Source: Bacteroidaceae bacterium (GTDB lineage: Bacteria; Bacteroidota; Bacteroidia; Bacteroidales; Bacteroidaceae). Taken from it: a stretch of 64,000 nt of DNA. Shown here piece after piece: positions 44,191 through 55,631 of the stretch. Location: NCBI GenBank assembly GCA_017445925.1, contig JAFSRW010000021.1, positions 1 to 64,000 of the forward strand, written 5' to 3'. Positions within the stretch are counted from its first letter, which is position 1, and every line of letters starts with the position of its first letter. The notes below the pieces were generated by a model. It was not told the DNA's origin. It worked only from the letters and a program-made list of their open reading frames with translations, and did no database searches. The position numbers and the translations under genes are program-made.

Positions 44191-44287
44191 TTATTTCAAC
44201 GATAACGTAACGTTAACGATAACTTTTCACTGTTAATTGTTAATTATCGATTGCCAATTGTCAATTGTCAATTCCCCCTAAAGGGGG
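44191..44287. repeat. Mixed repeats between rsmE and the nucleoside transporter
   Basis: GATAACG/GTTAACG units (about 44200-44223), TTAATTGTTAATT (44232-44244), CAATTGTCAATTGTCAATTC (44254-44273), then the palindrome CCCCCTAAAGGGGG (44274-44287). The palindrome runs up to the stop codon of the transporter gene. Confidence 0.85.
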
Positions 44288-45562
44288 TTAGGGGGTCTTC
44301 TTCTCGTGTTTATATCTGAAGCAAACAGCAAAGAGGATGGCAACTACAAGGGCGTATGCCGCAAAGATGTACCAGCAAGTCTGCCAACCTGCTATAACCT
44401 CGTCACCCGTTGCTCCTGCATTCTGAGGCATGAAGACATAATGATTGATGACAGCCTGTGCTACAAGTGTTCCGATGAAAGAACCCAGTCCGTTTGTCAT
44501 CATCATGAACAAGCCTTGTGCACTGCTACGGATATCTTGAGTGGTTTCTTGATTGACAAACAGAGAGCCTGAGATGTTGAAGAAGTCAAAGGCCACACCA
44601 TATACAATCATAGAGAGCAAAAATAGCCACACACCACTGCCAGGATTACCCAATCCGAAGAAAGCAAAACGCAACATCCATCCCAACAGAGCAAAAATCA
44701 CCACCTTCTTGATACCAAAGCGAGAGAGGAAGAAGGGGATAAGCAGGATGCAAAGTGTTTCGCTTACCTGCGAAAGAGAGATAAGTATGTTGGCGTGCTG
44801 AACACCGAAGGTCGACTGATACTCAGGGATGCTGCCAAAGCTGGTGATGAAGGGATTGGCATATCCGTTGGAAATCTGCAGGCAGAAACCTAAGAGCATA
44901 GCAAAACCCAAGAAGACAGCCATACGCGGATTCAGGAACAGGCGGAAAGCATTCAGGCCAAGTGCCTCAGTAAGCGACTTGTGTTCGCCCTTCTTAATCA
45001 GCATACGAGGCATTGTCAGAGAATAGGCCGCCATCACAAGACTCAAGCAACCGCTTACCATCCACTGACCTGGTGTTGACTGCAACCCGAAAAGGTCCAC
45101 TATCCACATTGTTACGATAAAGCCTACCGTACCCCATACACGGATGGGAGGGAACGCCTTTACCGTATCTAACCCTGCCTTCTCCAATGCCGAATAAGCC
45201 ACAGAATAACTTAGGGCAATGGTGGGCATGAAGAATGCTACGGAGAGCGTATAAAGGGTAAACAACGTAGCAAAGTCAGGTGAAGGAGAAGCCTGATAGC
45301 CATAAGCAGAAGCAGCTATCATAAACAGGCCAGCAAAAGTATGGCAGAGACTCAGCACACGCTGTCCCTCCATCCAACGGTCAGCCAGAATACCCATCAG
45401 GGCAGGCATGAAGATGCTTACGATTCCCTGTACAGAATAGAACCACCCAATATGATGACCATGTTCAGCACCAGCCAGGTATGTTCCCATCGAGGTTAAA
45501 TAAGCTCCCCAGACAGCAAACTCCAGGAAGTTCAGCAATGTAAGTCTAAATTTAATGTTCAT
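44288..45562 (-). CDS. Nucleoside:proton symporter, MFS (NupG-like)
   Basis: 424 residues with 12 predicted membrane segments. It matches the nucleoside:H+ symporter branch of the MFS: the start RLTLLNFLEFAVWGAYLTSMG, then GFCLQISNGYANPF (about 227-240) and the VNQETTQDIRSSAQG loop near 338-352. Purine and pyrimidine nucleosides are the expected substrates. The last 12 residues are charged (RYKHEKKTP). A GTTTACTGTTTAC-type repeat sits directly upstream. Confidence 0.85.
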   Translation of the reverse strand: MNIKFRLTLLNFLEFAVWGAYLTSMGTYLAGAEHGHHIGWFYSVQGIVSIFMPALMGILADRWMEGQRVLSLCHTFAGLFMIAASAYGYQASPSPDFATLFTLYTLSVAFFMPTIALSYSVAYSALEKAGLDTVKAFPPIRVWGTVGFIVTMWIVDLFGLQSTPGQWMVSGCLSLVMAAYSLTMPRMLIKKGEHKSLTEALGLNAFRLFLNPRMAVFLGFAMLLGFCLQISNGYANPFITSFGSIPEYQSTFGVQHANILISLSQVSETLCILLIPFFLSRFGIKKVVIFALLGWMLRFAFFGLGNPGSGVWLFLLSMIVYGVAFDFFNISGSLFVNQETTQDIRSSAQGLFMMMTNGLGSFIGTLVAQAVINHYVFMPQNAGATGDEVIAGWQTCWYIFAAYALVVAILFAVCFRYKHEKKTP

Positions 45563-45596
45563 TTTATTTTAGTTTACTGTTTACGGTTTTATTTTA

Positions 45597-45690
45597 GAAG
45601 TTATCGCTTCGCTTGGAAGTTATCGGGCTTCCAGCCCTTGGAAGTTATCGGCCTTTCGGCCTTGGAAGTTATCGCCAGCTTCGCCGGCTT
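45597..45690. repeat. GAAGTTATCG units separated by different small palindromes
   Basis: GAAGTTATCG occurs at 45597-45606, 45616-45625, 45641-45650 and 45665-45674. Between them are different short stem-loops: GGGCTTCCAGCCC, CGGCCTTTCGGCC and GCCAGCTTCGCCGGC-like. A related unit, GAGTTATCGCTTCG, is at 823-810 on the other strand. This is not a CRISPR array, because the spacers are palindromes and the spacing varies. Confidence 0.75.
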
Positions 45691-45730
45691 GGACATCACT
45701 TTAGACTTCATGTTAGCACGTGTATACTAT

Positions 45731-45800
45731 CGTCCCTTTAACTTCCCTTTAACTCCTATTCATAATTATCAATTCCCTCCCCCTAAAGGGGGCCGGGGGT
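45731..45800. repeat. TTTAACTTCCCTTTAACTCC and CCCCCTAAAGGGGG repeats
   Basis: A TTTAACT unit run (45738-45758), AATTATCAATTCCC, then the palindrome CCCCCTAAAGGGGG (45779-45792). The palindrome borders the rlmI-like gene. Confidence 0.8.
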
Positions 45801-46985
45801 CTATTCAACATACACCACCAGCCCTTTCAAGTACTCACCTTCTGGGTGATAGATGTTAATAGGATGGTCGGCAGGCTGATGAAGCTGATGCAGGATGCGC
45901 ACCTTACGCTTAGCCATAGCAGCAGCTGTAAACACCGCCATACGGAACTGGTCCTTGTTCACAGCCTGCGAACAACTGAAGGTAAACAATATACCCCCAG
46001 CAGGAATCTTCTCGAAAGCCTTTACATTAAGCTTGGTGTAACCACGCAAGGCATTCTTCAGTGCATCCTTATGCTTGGCAAATGCTGGCGGGTCAAGGAT
46101 AATCAGGTCGTAAGCACCCTCCTTCATCTCATCCAGGAAGCGGAACGCATCCTCGGCAAAAGCCTTATGGCGCTTATCGTCTGGGAAATTCAGTTCTATG
46201 TTGGCATTCACCAAATCCACAGCTTTGGCACTGCTGTCAACCGAGTGAACCAACTCTGCCCCACCCCTCATGGCATAAACGCTGAAGCCGCCAGTATAGC
46301 AGAACATATTCAGCACTTTACGGCCACGGGAATATTTCTCCAGCAAGGAACGATTCTCGCGCTGGTCAACAAAGAAGCCCGTCTTCTGGCCCTTCAACCA
46401 GTCAATGTAGAACTTCAGTCCGTTCTCAATGGCAACATTATCATTACTCTCCCCAAGGATGAAGCCATTCTCCTGGCCCAGTGAAGCCTTAAAGGGCAGC
46501 GTCGTTTCGCTCTTATAGTAGATAGCCTTCAGCGTATCACCCATAACAGCTTTCAGCGCCTCAGCAATCTGCATCCTACTCACATGCATACCCACGCTAT
46601 GAGCCTGCATCACAGCATTCTCGCCATAGATATCTATGATCAGGCCAGGCAGATTGTCCCCCTCACCATGAACCAGACGATACATATTATTATAGGGTGT
46701 TCCCGCTACGCCAATGCTCTTGCGCACGTCAAGAGCCGTAGTCAGTCTTTTCTTCCAGAATTCCAGGTCAATCTTCTGACGGTTGAAAGTAAGCACACGA
46801 ACGGCAATACTTCCAACCTGCCAATGACCAAGGGCAACAAATCGGCCTTCATTGTTCAGTACCTCCACGATATCCCCTTCCGCAGGGTCCCCCTCGGTGT
46901 GATGCACCGCACCAGAGAACACCCAAGGATGAAAACGTTTCAGACTTTCCTCTTTGCCTTTTCGGAGTATTATCAACTTACTCAT
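45801..46985 (-). CDS. RlmI-like 23S rRNA cytosine-C5 methyltransferase
   Basis: 394 residues from the ATG at 46985. I choose this start because the promoter TAATTTCG (47017-47010) with TTTG (47040-47037) lies just upstream; a longer frame starting at 47039 would begin before the promoter. The N-terminal PUA domain (about 1-75) has RFHPWVFSGAV. The SAM-binding Rossmann domain has VLNMFCYTGGFSVYAMRGGA, and the catalytic region has LDPPAFAK (about 282-289) and FTFSCSQAV. It is probably an m5C methyltransferase of 23S rRNA. The RlmI/RlmK distinction is not decided here. Confidence 0.9.
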   Translation of the reverse strand: MSKLIILRKGKEESLKRFHPWVFSGAVHHTEGDPAEGDIVEVLNNEGRFVALGHWQVGSIAVRVLTFNRQKIDLEFWKKRLTTALDVRKSIGVAGTPYNNMYRLVHGEGDNLPGLIIDIYGENAVMQAHSVGMHVSRMQIAEALKAVMGDTLKAIYYKSETTLPFKASLGQENGFILGESNDNVAIENGLKFYIDWLKGQKTGFFVDQRENRSLLEKYSRGRKVLNMFCYTGGFSVYAMRGGAELVHSVDSSAKAVDLVNANIELNFPDDKRHKAFAEDAFRFLDEMKEGAYDLIILDPPAFAKHKDALKNALRGYTKLNVKAFEKIPAGGILFTFSCSQAVNKDQFRMAVFTAAAMAKRKVRILHQLHQPADHPINIYHPEGEYLKGLVVYVE

Positions 46986-47009
46986 CTGTATCTTTGTTAA
47001 TTGACGCTG

Positions 47010-47040
47010 CGAAATTACACAATTATGGACGGAAAACAAA
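47010..47040 (-). promoter_or_regulatory. Promoter of the rlmI-like gene
   Basis: TAATTTCG (minus 47017-47010) and TTTG (47040-47037), 19 bases apart. It decides the start codon of that gene. Confidence 0.65.
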
Positions 47041-47341
47041 ATAAATCACAAAAAAAAACTGCTACCTTATTATATTTAAGTTAGCAGTTTTTGGGTTAGA
47101 GGTTAGTGGTTAGCGTTACCTTCTTTGTTCTTTGTTTTTTGTTTTCGGTTTTTGTTGGCGCAGTTTAAAACTTCCGTGGGAAACCTGCGGCAGAGTCTTA
47201 GCTAAAAGCTGGTGCATATGCGGTACATAAAGAAATATTTTGGCAATTATATAGGGTTTGACATGTTTATCGGGCTTGGAATGTAGTTATAGCCTGAAAA
47301 ATGAACTATTGGTCGAAAATTACAAAGTTTAACTAAAAGCA
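47041..47341. other. Gap between the rlmI-like gene and dnaK: hairpin, repeat, no gene
   Basis: An inverted repeat of AAAAACTGCTACCTTA (47054-47069) and TAAGTTAGCAGTTTTT (47077-47092) has one mismatch and could stop transcription on either strand. A GGTTAGAGGTTAGTGGTTAG run (47095-47118) and T-rich TTTGTT units follow. The remaining 200 bases hold no recognisable gene, RNA or repeat. Confidence 0.55.
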
Positions 47342-47376
47342 AAATCCCGCATAACTACTTGAGTTATACGGGATTT
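47342..47376 (-). terminator. dnaK terminator
   Basis: AAATCCCG-T-ATAACT (minus 47376-47362) pairs with AGTTAT-G-CGGGATTT (47356-47342), with one G-U pair, and TTTT follows. It lies about 30 bases after the dnaK stop codon. Confidence 0.75.
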
Positions 47377-47406
47377 CTATAATTGCTTGTTATTTGCTTA
47401 TCAAAC

Positions 47407-49311
47407 TTACTTCACCTCCTCGAAGTCGGCATCCTGAATATCAGGACCAGCCTGCTGACCACCTTGAGTACCGCCTTGAGCACCAGCGTTCATATCAGGA
47501 CCAGGCTGTGGGCCTGCCTGCTGAGCAGACTGATACATCTTCTGGGCAGCATTATTCAATTCAGCAATAGCAGCATCAATGGCAGCGATATCCTGAGCTT
47601 TGTGAGCATCCTTCAGTTTACCAAGGGCAGACTCAACCTCAGCCTTGATGTCTGGAGAAATCTTGTCGCCGCTCTCCTTTAGCATGTTCTCAGTCTGGAA
47701 GATCATACTGTCGGCCTGATTCAGCTTGTCAATCTTCTCGCGCTCCTTCTTATCGCTTTCAGCATTAGCCTCAGCTTCTGCCTTCATACGCTCAATCTCT
47801 TCCTTGCTCAAACCAGAACTTGCCTCAATACGGATGGCCTGCTCCTTACCTGTAGCCTTATCCTTGGCACTTACCTTAAGGATACCATTGGCATCGATAT
47901 CGAAGCTAACTTCAATCTGAGGAACACCACGACGTGCGGGAGCAATACCCTCCAGGTTGAACTGACCTACGCTCTTGTTCTGGCTAGCCATAGGACGCTC
48001 ACCCTGCAGAACGTGGATGGTTACGGCTGTCTGATTATCAGCAGCGGTAGAGAATATCTCGCTCTTGTGGCAAGGAATAGTAGTGTTGGCATCAATCAAC
48101 TTGGTCATTACGCCACCCATGGTCTCAATACCCATTGACAGAGGAGTTACGTCGAGCAATACAATATCGCTCTTGTCACCTGCCAATACAGCACCCTGGA
48201 TAGAAGCACCTACGGCAACTACCTCATCGGGGTTAACACCCTTGCTGGGCTCCTTACCGAAGAAGTCGGCAACCAACTTCTGAACAGCAGGAATACGGCT
48301 TGAACCACCTACGAGAATTACCTCATCGATATCGCTATTGCTCAGACCGGCATCCTGCATAGCCTTCTGGCAAGGAACCTTACAAGCCTGAATCAGGCTG
48401 TCGGCCAACTGCTCAAACTTAGCACGAGTCAGAGACTTAACCAAGTGCTTAGGCACACCACCTACAGCAGTAATGTAAGGCAGGTTGATTTCTGTAGTAG
48501 TAGAACTTGAAAGCTCAATCTTAGCCTTCTCAGCTGCTTCCTTCAGACGCTGCAGAGCCATAGGATCTTGCTTCAGGTCGATACCCTCTTCTGCTTTGAA
48601 CTCGCTGGCCATCCAATCAATGATAACCTGGTCGAAGTCATCACCACCCAGGTGAGTATCACCATTGGTACTCAACACCTCAAACACACCGCTACCGAAC
48701 TCCAGTATAGAGATATCAAATGTACCACCACCCAAGTCGAATACGGCAATCTTCATATCCTTGTTAGACTTGTCAACACCATAAGCCAAAGCAGCTGCTG
48801 TAGGCTCGTTCACGATACGCTTAACATCCAGACCGGCAATCTGACCAGCCTCCTTGGTAGCCTGACGCTGAGAGTCAGAGAAGTAAGCAGGAACGGTGAT
48901 AACAGCCTCGGTAACCTCCTGTCCAAGATAAACCTCAGCAGTCTTCTTCATCTTCTGAAGAATCATAGCGCTGATTTCCTGAGGAGTGTATTGACGACCA
49001 TCGATATCAACACGAGGGGTGTTATTGTCGCCACGTACTACAGAATAAGGTACGCGTGCGATTTCCTTCTGAACCTGATCATAGGTCTCACCCATGAAAC
49101 GTTTGATACTGAAGATGGTCTTCTTAGGATTAGTGATAGCCTGACGCTTGGCAGGATCACCTACCTTGCGTTCACCACCATCAACAAATGCTACGATTGA
49201 GGGAGTTGTGCGCTTACCCTCGCTGTTAGCAATAACTGTGGGCTCGTTGCCCTCAAAAACGGATACACAACTGTTTGTAGTACCCAAGTCAATTCCAATA
49301 ATCTTTCCCAT
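47407..49311 (-). CDS. dnaK: Hsp70 chaperone DnaK
   Basis: 634 residues, cytosolic. The nucleotide-binding domain has [11 protein letters not shown] at the start, [10 protein letters not shown] (about 193-202) and GGSSRIP (about 338-344). The substrate-binding domain has [14 protein letters not shown] (about 388-401) and the helical lid. The C-terminus is a Gly/Gln-rich tail ending in QDADFEEVK. It folds and protects proteins with DnaJ and GrpE, neither of which is seen nearby. Upstream are four TGGCA/TGCCA boxes, two of which belong to a sigma-54-like motif shared with clpC. It is monocistronic with its own terminator. Confidence 0.97.
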   Translation of the reverse strand: MGKIIGIDLGTTNSCVSVFEGNEPTVIANSEGKRTTPSIVAFVDGGERKVGDPAKRQAITNPKKTIFSIKRFMGETYDQVQKEIARVPYSVVRGDNNTPRVDIDGRQYTPQEISAMILQKMKKTAEVYLGQEVTEAVITVPAYFSDSQRQATKEAGQIAGLDVKRIVNEPTAAALAYGVDKSNKDMKIAVFDLGGGTFDISILEFGSGVFEVLSTNGDTHLGGDDFDQVIIDWMASEFKAEEGIDLKQDPMALQRLKEAAEKAKIELSSSTTTEINLPYITAVGGVPKHLVKSLTRAKFEQLADSLIQACKVPCQKAMQDAGLSNSDIDEVILVGGSSRIPAVQKLVADFFGKEPSKGVNPDEVVAVGASIQGAVLAGDKSDIVLLDVTPLSMGIETMGGVMTKLIDANTTIPCHKSEIFSTAADNQTAVTIHVLQGERPMASQNKSVGQFNLEGIAPARRGVPQIEVSFDIDANGILKVSAKDKATGKEQAIRIEASSGLSKEEIERMKAEAEANAESDKKEREKIDKLNQADSMIFQTENMLKESGDKISPDIKAEVESALGKLKDAHKAQDIAAIDAAIAELNNAAQKMYQSAQQAGPQPGPDMNAGAQGGTQGGQQAGPDIQDADFEEVK

Positions 49312-49380
49312 AACTTTATCTTTTATTTTATTTGTACTTCAAAATTAAACTCACGTTGAGTCATGTTAACTCACTACAAA

Positions 49381-49426
49381 TAAAACAAACGGTGTGCCAA
49401 ATGGCAAAATGGCAAAAAATATGCCA
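49381..49426 (-). promoter_or_regulatory. Sigma-54-like motif and TGGCA boxes upstream of dnaK
   Basis: On the minus strand, TTGGCACACCGTTTGTTTTA (49400-49381) matches the clpC motif at 16 of 20 positions, with GG and GT spaced 12 bases. Further up, TGGCA (49426-49422) and TGCCA (49414-49410 and 49406-49402) boxes make inverted repeats with each other. A regulator-binding site is an alternative. Confidence 0.4.
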
Positions 49427-49443
49427 CATTGTCAGCCAGATTA

Positions 49444-51378
49444 TTATATGAAAGTGGATTGCTCATCCACATATTCCGCCAGACGCCTGTAAAATGGCAT
49501 TCTACATAGTGTAGATCGGTCGCCAAGTAATATCAGTTTCATACGGGCGCGTGTGATTGCAACATTCATTCGTCGCAGGTCACGCAGAAAGCCTATGTCA
49601 CCTTCCGCATTTGAACGCACAAGACTGATTACGATTACATCTCGCTCTTGTCCTTGAAAACCATCCACAGTGTTCACGGTGATAAGACTACGGAACGGAC
49701 GCCAATAGCGGTCTTTCTTCAGCAGCTGACGCAACAAGCGTATCTGTCCCTTGTAGGGTGAGATAATGCCCACGTCGATGCGTTCCTCTAATATGCGATC
49801 CTTGCCTATCTTGTCGAAATAGTTTTTTAATGACTCCATCGTCAGGGCTGCCTCTGCAGGATTTACACGAGAAAGGCCATCGTTCATCTCGCCTCCAGCA
49901 GTAAGATCCCCTTCCCCCTCGGTGGAAACTGGTGGGGGGCTTATCCATTCCACAGCCGTATCCCAGTCAAGGATGCCGCGGTACTTTACATCGGGTGAAC
50001 TCTCTAACATGCCACCATAGAACTCACGGTTAGGAAACTGCATGATGGTTTCGCACATTCGATATTGCACGCACAACAAAGATACCGCTTTGGGCTTATT
50101 TTCCACGATGGCCTGCATCAGTGTACGATCCAAACCGCCGCGTAGTGCTTCTGGGCTCTTTATCGTTGGAGGCAGTTGGCGGTGGTCTCCAGCAAACACC
50201 ACACGATGTGCTTTACGTATTGCAATCCAACAGGCAGCTTCCAACGCCTGTGCAGCCTCGTCAATGAATAGTGTACCAAACTTCATGCCCGTCAGTAAAT
50301 GGTTAGCTGACCCTGCCAATGTGCATGCTATCACTTTCGCATCATCAAAAAGAGTCTTGTTGATGCTATATTCTATTTCGGTTGCCCTATCCTTTAGGCG
50401 TGCTATTTTTTGATGTCGATTTTCGGTATTCCCGTTACTTGAGGCATATAACTCACGTATGGTTCTACGCACAGCCCACAGGTCTTGATAGAGAGGGTGG
50501 TCTTCAAAACGCCGTTCGTACGTGAAGCTCAGCATCTTGTCTGTGACCCTAGTGGGATTACCTATTCGCAGAACACTCACTCCACGGTCAACAAGCTTTT
50601 CTGCAATCCAGTCCACAGCCATGTTCGATTGTGCACATACCAGCACCTGATTCTCGCGACGCAGGGTCTCGTAGATGGCTTCTACCAGAGTCGTCGTCTT
50701 GCCTGTTCCCGGCGGGCCGTGAACCACAGCCACGTCCTTCGCCCATAGCACTTCGTTTACTGCGGCCTGTTGCGATGTATTTAACCATGGCATTCTTATG
50801 GGTGCAAAGATAAATTTCTGAGTTGGCAAAGTACTGTGGAAGATGTCGCGCAGTTCAGCCAGACGTCCAGTCTTTGCATTAATTACATCGTCCAATGCCT
50901 CAAACATCAACCGATACGTCTGTTCGTCGAAGTACAACTGTACACCAAGTCTGTGAGCCGACTGCAACTGCTCCAATGCCTCTCTGTTAGGAAGTGCAAT
51001 AACCATCATGTCCTCCTCTACGTAACTTACCTGTGCAAGAAACTTGTGGTAGTGTAGCATCCCTCCCGTTCCTTGTCGGGTGCCCGAAGCATCCTCAGTA
51101 AAGAAACATACAGGCTTGCCCGGCTCAAAAAGGGAAGGCTCTGCCCCCTCTGAATCTCCAACGATGGATGAAGCTTTCATTACCTCCACAACCAACTGAT
51201 CCAACGAGTTATGGTAGCTACGTCCCAGCATAATTGGATACCACGCCATCCCGCGGTGTACCTTTCTGTCGATGCCGGTTGCCTCAGTGAGTCGCTGAAA
51301 CTCCTCCTTTTCATAGGCATATTCTGTTTGCAGCAACGTCCGCTGTCGAATGAGGGTCGTTATTGGACTTTCTGTCAT
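49444..51378 (-). CDS. SF1 DNA/RNA helicase, IGHMBP2/UPF1-like
   Basis: 644 residues. Walker A HGPPGTGKTTT is near 220-230, Walker B IDEAAQALEAA near 370-380, and helicase motif III/IV VFAGDHRQLPPT near 392-405. The C-terminal helicase domain has DGFQGQERDVIVISLVRSN and NVAITRAR (about 575-630). The arrangement is that of the Upf1-like SF1B helicases (IGHMBP2, DNA2-type), which unwind 5'-3'. The partner and substrate are unknown. Residues about 479-496 (P-P-P-V-S-T-E-G-E-G-D-L) come from a C-rich sequence resembling the intergenic palindromes and may be a repeat insertion. Its promoter TAACTTTG is at 51416-51409. Confidence 0.88.
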   Translation of the reverse strand: MTESPITTLIRQRTLLQTEYAYEKEEFQRLTEATGIDRKVHRGMAWYPIMLGRSYHNSLDQLVVEVMKASSIVGDSEGAEPSLFEPGKPVCFFTEDASGTRQGTGGMLHYHKFLAQVSYVEEDMMVIALPNREALEQLQSAHRLGVQLYFDEQTYRLMFEALDDVINAKTGRLAELRDIFHSTLPTQKFIFAPIRMPWLNTSQQAAVNEVLWAKDVAVVHGPPGTGKTTTLVEAIYETLRRENQVLVCAQSNMAVDWIAEKLVDRGVSVLRIGNPTRVTDKMLSFTYERRFEDHPLYQDLWAVRRTIRELYASSNGNTENRHQKIARLKDRATEIEYSINKTLFDDAKVIACTLAGSANHLLTGMKFGTLFIDEAAQALEAACWIAIRKAHRVVFAGDHRQLPPTIKSPEALRGGLDRTLMQAIVENKPKAVSLLCVQYRMCETIMQFPNREFYGGMLESSPDVKYRGILDWDTAVEWISPPPVSTEGEGDLTAGGEMNDGLSRVNPAEAALTMESLKNYFDKIGKDRILEERIDVGIISPYKGQIRLLRQLLKKDRYWRPFRSLITVNTVDGFQGQERDVIVISLVRSNAEGDIGFLRDLRRMNVAITRARMKLILLGDRSTLCRMPFYRRLAEYVDEQSTFI

Positions 51379-51408
51379 TGATTAACGCACTAATCTGAAT
51401 TTTGGCTG

Positions 51409-51499
51409 CAAAGTTAGCGAATTCCCTCTTTTTCATATCACGAATTATCTATTTTCTTTTTATATATTGTAAGAATATCAAGAAAAAGTCTTAACTTCG
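51409..51499. promoter_or_regulatory. Divergent promoters: helicase (minus) and GH78-like gene (plus)
   Basis: The minus strand has TAACTTTG (51416-51409). The plus strand has TAACTTCG (51492-51499) with TTG (51467-51469). Both resemble TAnnTTTG. Confidence 0.6.
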
Positions 51500-51518
51500 C
51501 AGCGAAAAAAGTGTTATC

Positions 51519-53297
51519 ATGAAAAGAACTATATTTTCTCTTATTGCTTTGGTTCTGACGTGCAGCCTGACCATTATCTATTGCCTGAAAGCAGAAGCGC
51601 AAGAAGTAGATAAAAAGCTGTATTTACCCCTGACCTTCGGAAACGATATACTGCAAATGCGTCAGGACAGGATGACAAGAGTCTATATTGCACCCAAGAA
51701 GATACTTTGGTCGCAGGGTATCGTTCGCAACCTTGAGAATCTGCTGGATGTCGATAACGGACAGGCAGATTTGGTAAATGCCAGTTCATGCTTCATGCAA
51801 CGCACAAAGGAGAAAGACGCTTCCATCATCCTCGACTATGGACGTGAATTGCATGGTGCGCTGAAACTAGTTGTCGGTTCAGGGTCTGCTGCCAACTTCA
51901 GGATGCGTATAAGATTGGGAGAATCCGTTAGCGAGACTTGCAGTGAGATAGAAGGCGGCACTGCTACCAACGACCACGCCACCCGCGACATAGTACTCAC
52001 AGTTCCGCGTTATGGACAGATCGAGATTGGCAATTCGGGATTCCGATTTGCCCGTATCGACCTGCTCGACGAAGCTTCCCTCTATCTAAAGGAAGCTACA
52101 GCCGTTTTCCGCTATCGCAACATCCCTTATTTGGGCACATTCCAATGTTCCGATAATCAATTAAACGACATCTGGAATACTGGAGCCTACACGGTTCAAC
52201 TGAACATGCAGGAATACATTTGGGATGGTATAAAGCGCGACCGACTGATCTGGCTGGGAGATATGCACCCTGAAACAAATACCATCAGTACTGTCTTCGG
52301 CGATGAAGAAAGTTTCTATGCCAGTCTGGACTTGGCCATAGAACAATATCCCCTACCCAACTGGTTCAATAGTATGAGTGCCTACTCCATGTGGTATCTG
52401 ATTATTCAGTACGACTGGTACAGGCACTTTGGGAATCTGGATTTCCTGAAAAAACATGCCAACTATATACTGGGGCTCATCGACCTCATCGACTCATGTG
52501 TTGAAGAGGATGGCTCTGAGCATCTGGCAGACAGTCGTTTTCTAGACTGGCCGTCGAGTCCAAACAAAGAAGGAGTAGAGGCTGGCTACAGGGCTCTTCT
52601 TTGCTGGGCTTTGCAGGATGGAAGACAACTGTGTTCTCTCCTTGGGAACGATGAAAAAGCACAGAAATGCATTGAGATAGAAAATCGTCTGAAAAAAAAG
52701 GTGTTACCTCCTAACAACCTGAAGCAGGCTGCCGCACTGATGGCAATTGCAGGCTTGATGGAACCAGAAAAAGCTGCTCAAGACTTCCTGCTGCCAGGCG
52801 GCCCCAAGGGTTTCTCCACCTTTTACGGCTACTACATGTTAGAAGCACTGGCAATGGCTGGGCACTACGAGGAAGCAATGGACATCATTCGTAAGTTCTG
52901 GGGTGGCATGCTCAACATGGGAGCCACCACCTTCTGGGAAGATTTCGACCTTGACTGGACAAAGAATGCAGGCAGAATTGATGAATTAGTACCCAAGGGC
53001 AAGGACGATATACATGGTGATTTCGGAGATTATTGCTACGTGGGATACCGACATAGCCTTTGTCATGGTTGGGCCAGCGGCCCCACAGCTTGGCTTAGCA
53101 ACCACGTACTGGGTGTAGAGATTCTGGAACCCGGCTGCAAGAAAGTACGTATTACTCCTCATCTGGGTAATTTGCAATGGGCTAAAGGCACTTACCCCAC
53201 TCCTTACGGACAAATCAAGGTTCATCACCAGAAAATGGCCGACGGTACAGTAAAGTCATCCATAGAGGTCCCTAAAGGAGTAAAGGTGGTAAAATAA
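51519..53297 (+). CDS. Alpha-L-rhamnosidase-like protein (six-hairpin barrel)
   Basis: 592 residues. The signal peptide (about 1-27) is followed by a short N-terminal beta region (about 40-180) and an (alpha/alpha)6 barrel with WDGIKRDRLIWLGDMHPE (about 231-248), WEDFDLDW (about 470-477) and CHGWASGPTAWLSNHVLGV (about 514-532). These are landmarks of GH78-type alpha-L-rhamnosidases, and the acidic residues in them are likely catalytic. The extra beta domains of large GH78 enzymes are missing, so this is a short form. It is probably periplasmic or outer-membrane associated, and acts on rhamnose-bearing pectin or glycosides. Confidence 0.82.
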   Translation: MKRTIFSLIALVLTCSLTIIYCLKAEAQEVDKKLYLPLTFGNDILQMRQDRMTRVYIAPKKILWSQGIVRNLENLLDVDNGQADLVNASSCFMQRTKEKDASIILDYGRELHGALKLVVGSGSAANFRMRIRLGESVSETCSEIEGGTATNDHATRDIVLTVPRYGQIEIGNSGFRFARIDLLDEASLYLKEATAVFRYRNIPYLGTFQCSDNQLNDIWNTGAYTVQLNMQEYIWDGIKRDRLIWLGDMHPETNTISTVFGDEESFYASLDLAIEQYPLPNWFNSMSAYSMWYLIIQYDWYRHFGNLDFLKKHANYILGLIDLIDSCVEEDGSEHLADSRFLDWPSSPNKEGVEAGYRALLCWALQDGRQLCSLLGNDEKAQKCIEIENRLKKKVLPPNNLKQAAALMAIAGLMEPEKAAQDFLLPGGPKGFSTFYGYYMLEALAMAGHYEEAMDIIRKFWGGMLNMGATTFWEDFDLDWTKNAGRIDELVPKGKDDIHGDFGDYCYVGYRHSLCHGWASGPTAWLSNHVLGVEILEPGCKKVRITPHLGNLQWAKGTYPTPYGQIKVHHQKMADGTVKSSIEVPKGVKVVK

Positions 53298-53362
53298 ATG
53301 GTAAATCAGCGAACCTGAACAATTATAATATTTGAATAAATTCCAAAATAATTGGTATTATT

Positions 53363-53395
53363 TTTGCACATATTGATAGTTTTTTTGTACTTTTG
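53363..53395 (+). promoter_or_regulatory. Promoter of the xylanase-esterase gene
   Basis: TACTTTTG (53388-53395) with TTTG (53363-53366), 21 bases apart; the start codon is about 40 bases on. The xylanase thus has its own promoter and need not be read from the GH78-like gene. Confidence 0.7.
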
Positions 53396-53423
53396 CCACA
53401 TAAACATTATAATTAATCATTAA

Positions 53424-55586
<2,163 letters not shown>

Positions 55587-55597
55587 TATCTCTATTG

Positions 55598-55630
55598 CTA
55601 AGGGGCATAAGCCCCGTAACGGTCTCAGAG
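55598..55630 (+). terminator. Convergent hairpins between xylanase-esterase and recA
   Basis: GGGGCATAAGCCCC (about 55601-55614) and GTCTCAGAGAC form short stems in the gap between the two converging genes. No clear T run is seen, so termination may be weak. Confidence 0.45.
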
Positions 55631-55631
55631 A

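Noticed and set aside
45597-45690. CRISPR-like array
   Set aside because: The repeat unit is only ten bases, spacers are palindromic and vary in length, and no cas gene is present.
46986-47039. Longer start of the rlmI-like gene at 47039
   Set aside because: The TAATTTCG promoter lies inside this extension and the extra residues do not match the PUA domain.
47093-47341. Small RNA or remnant gene in the gap before dnaK
   Set aside because: No recognisable RNA core, promoter or coding signal was found outside the hairpins and the repeat.
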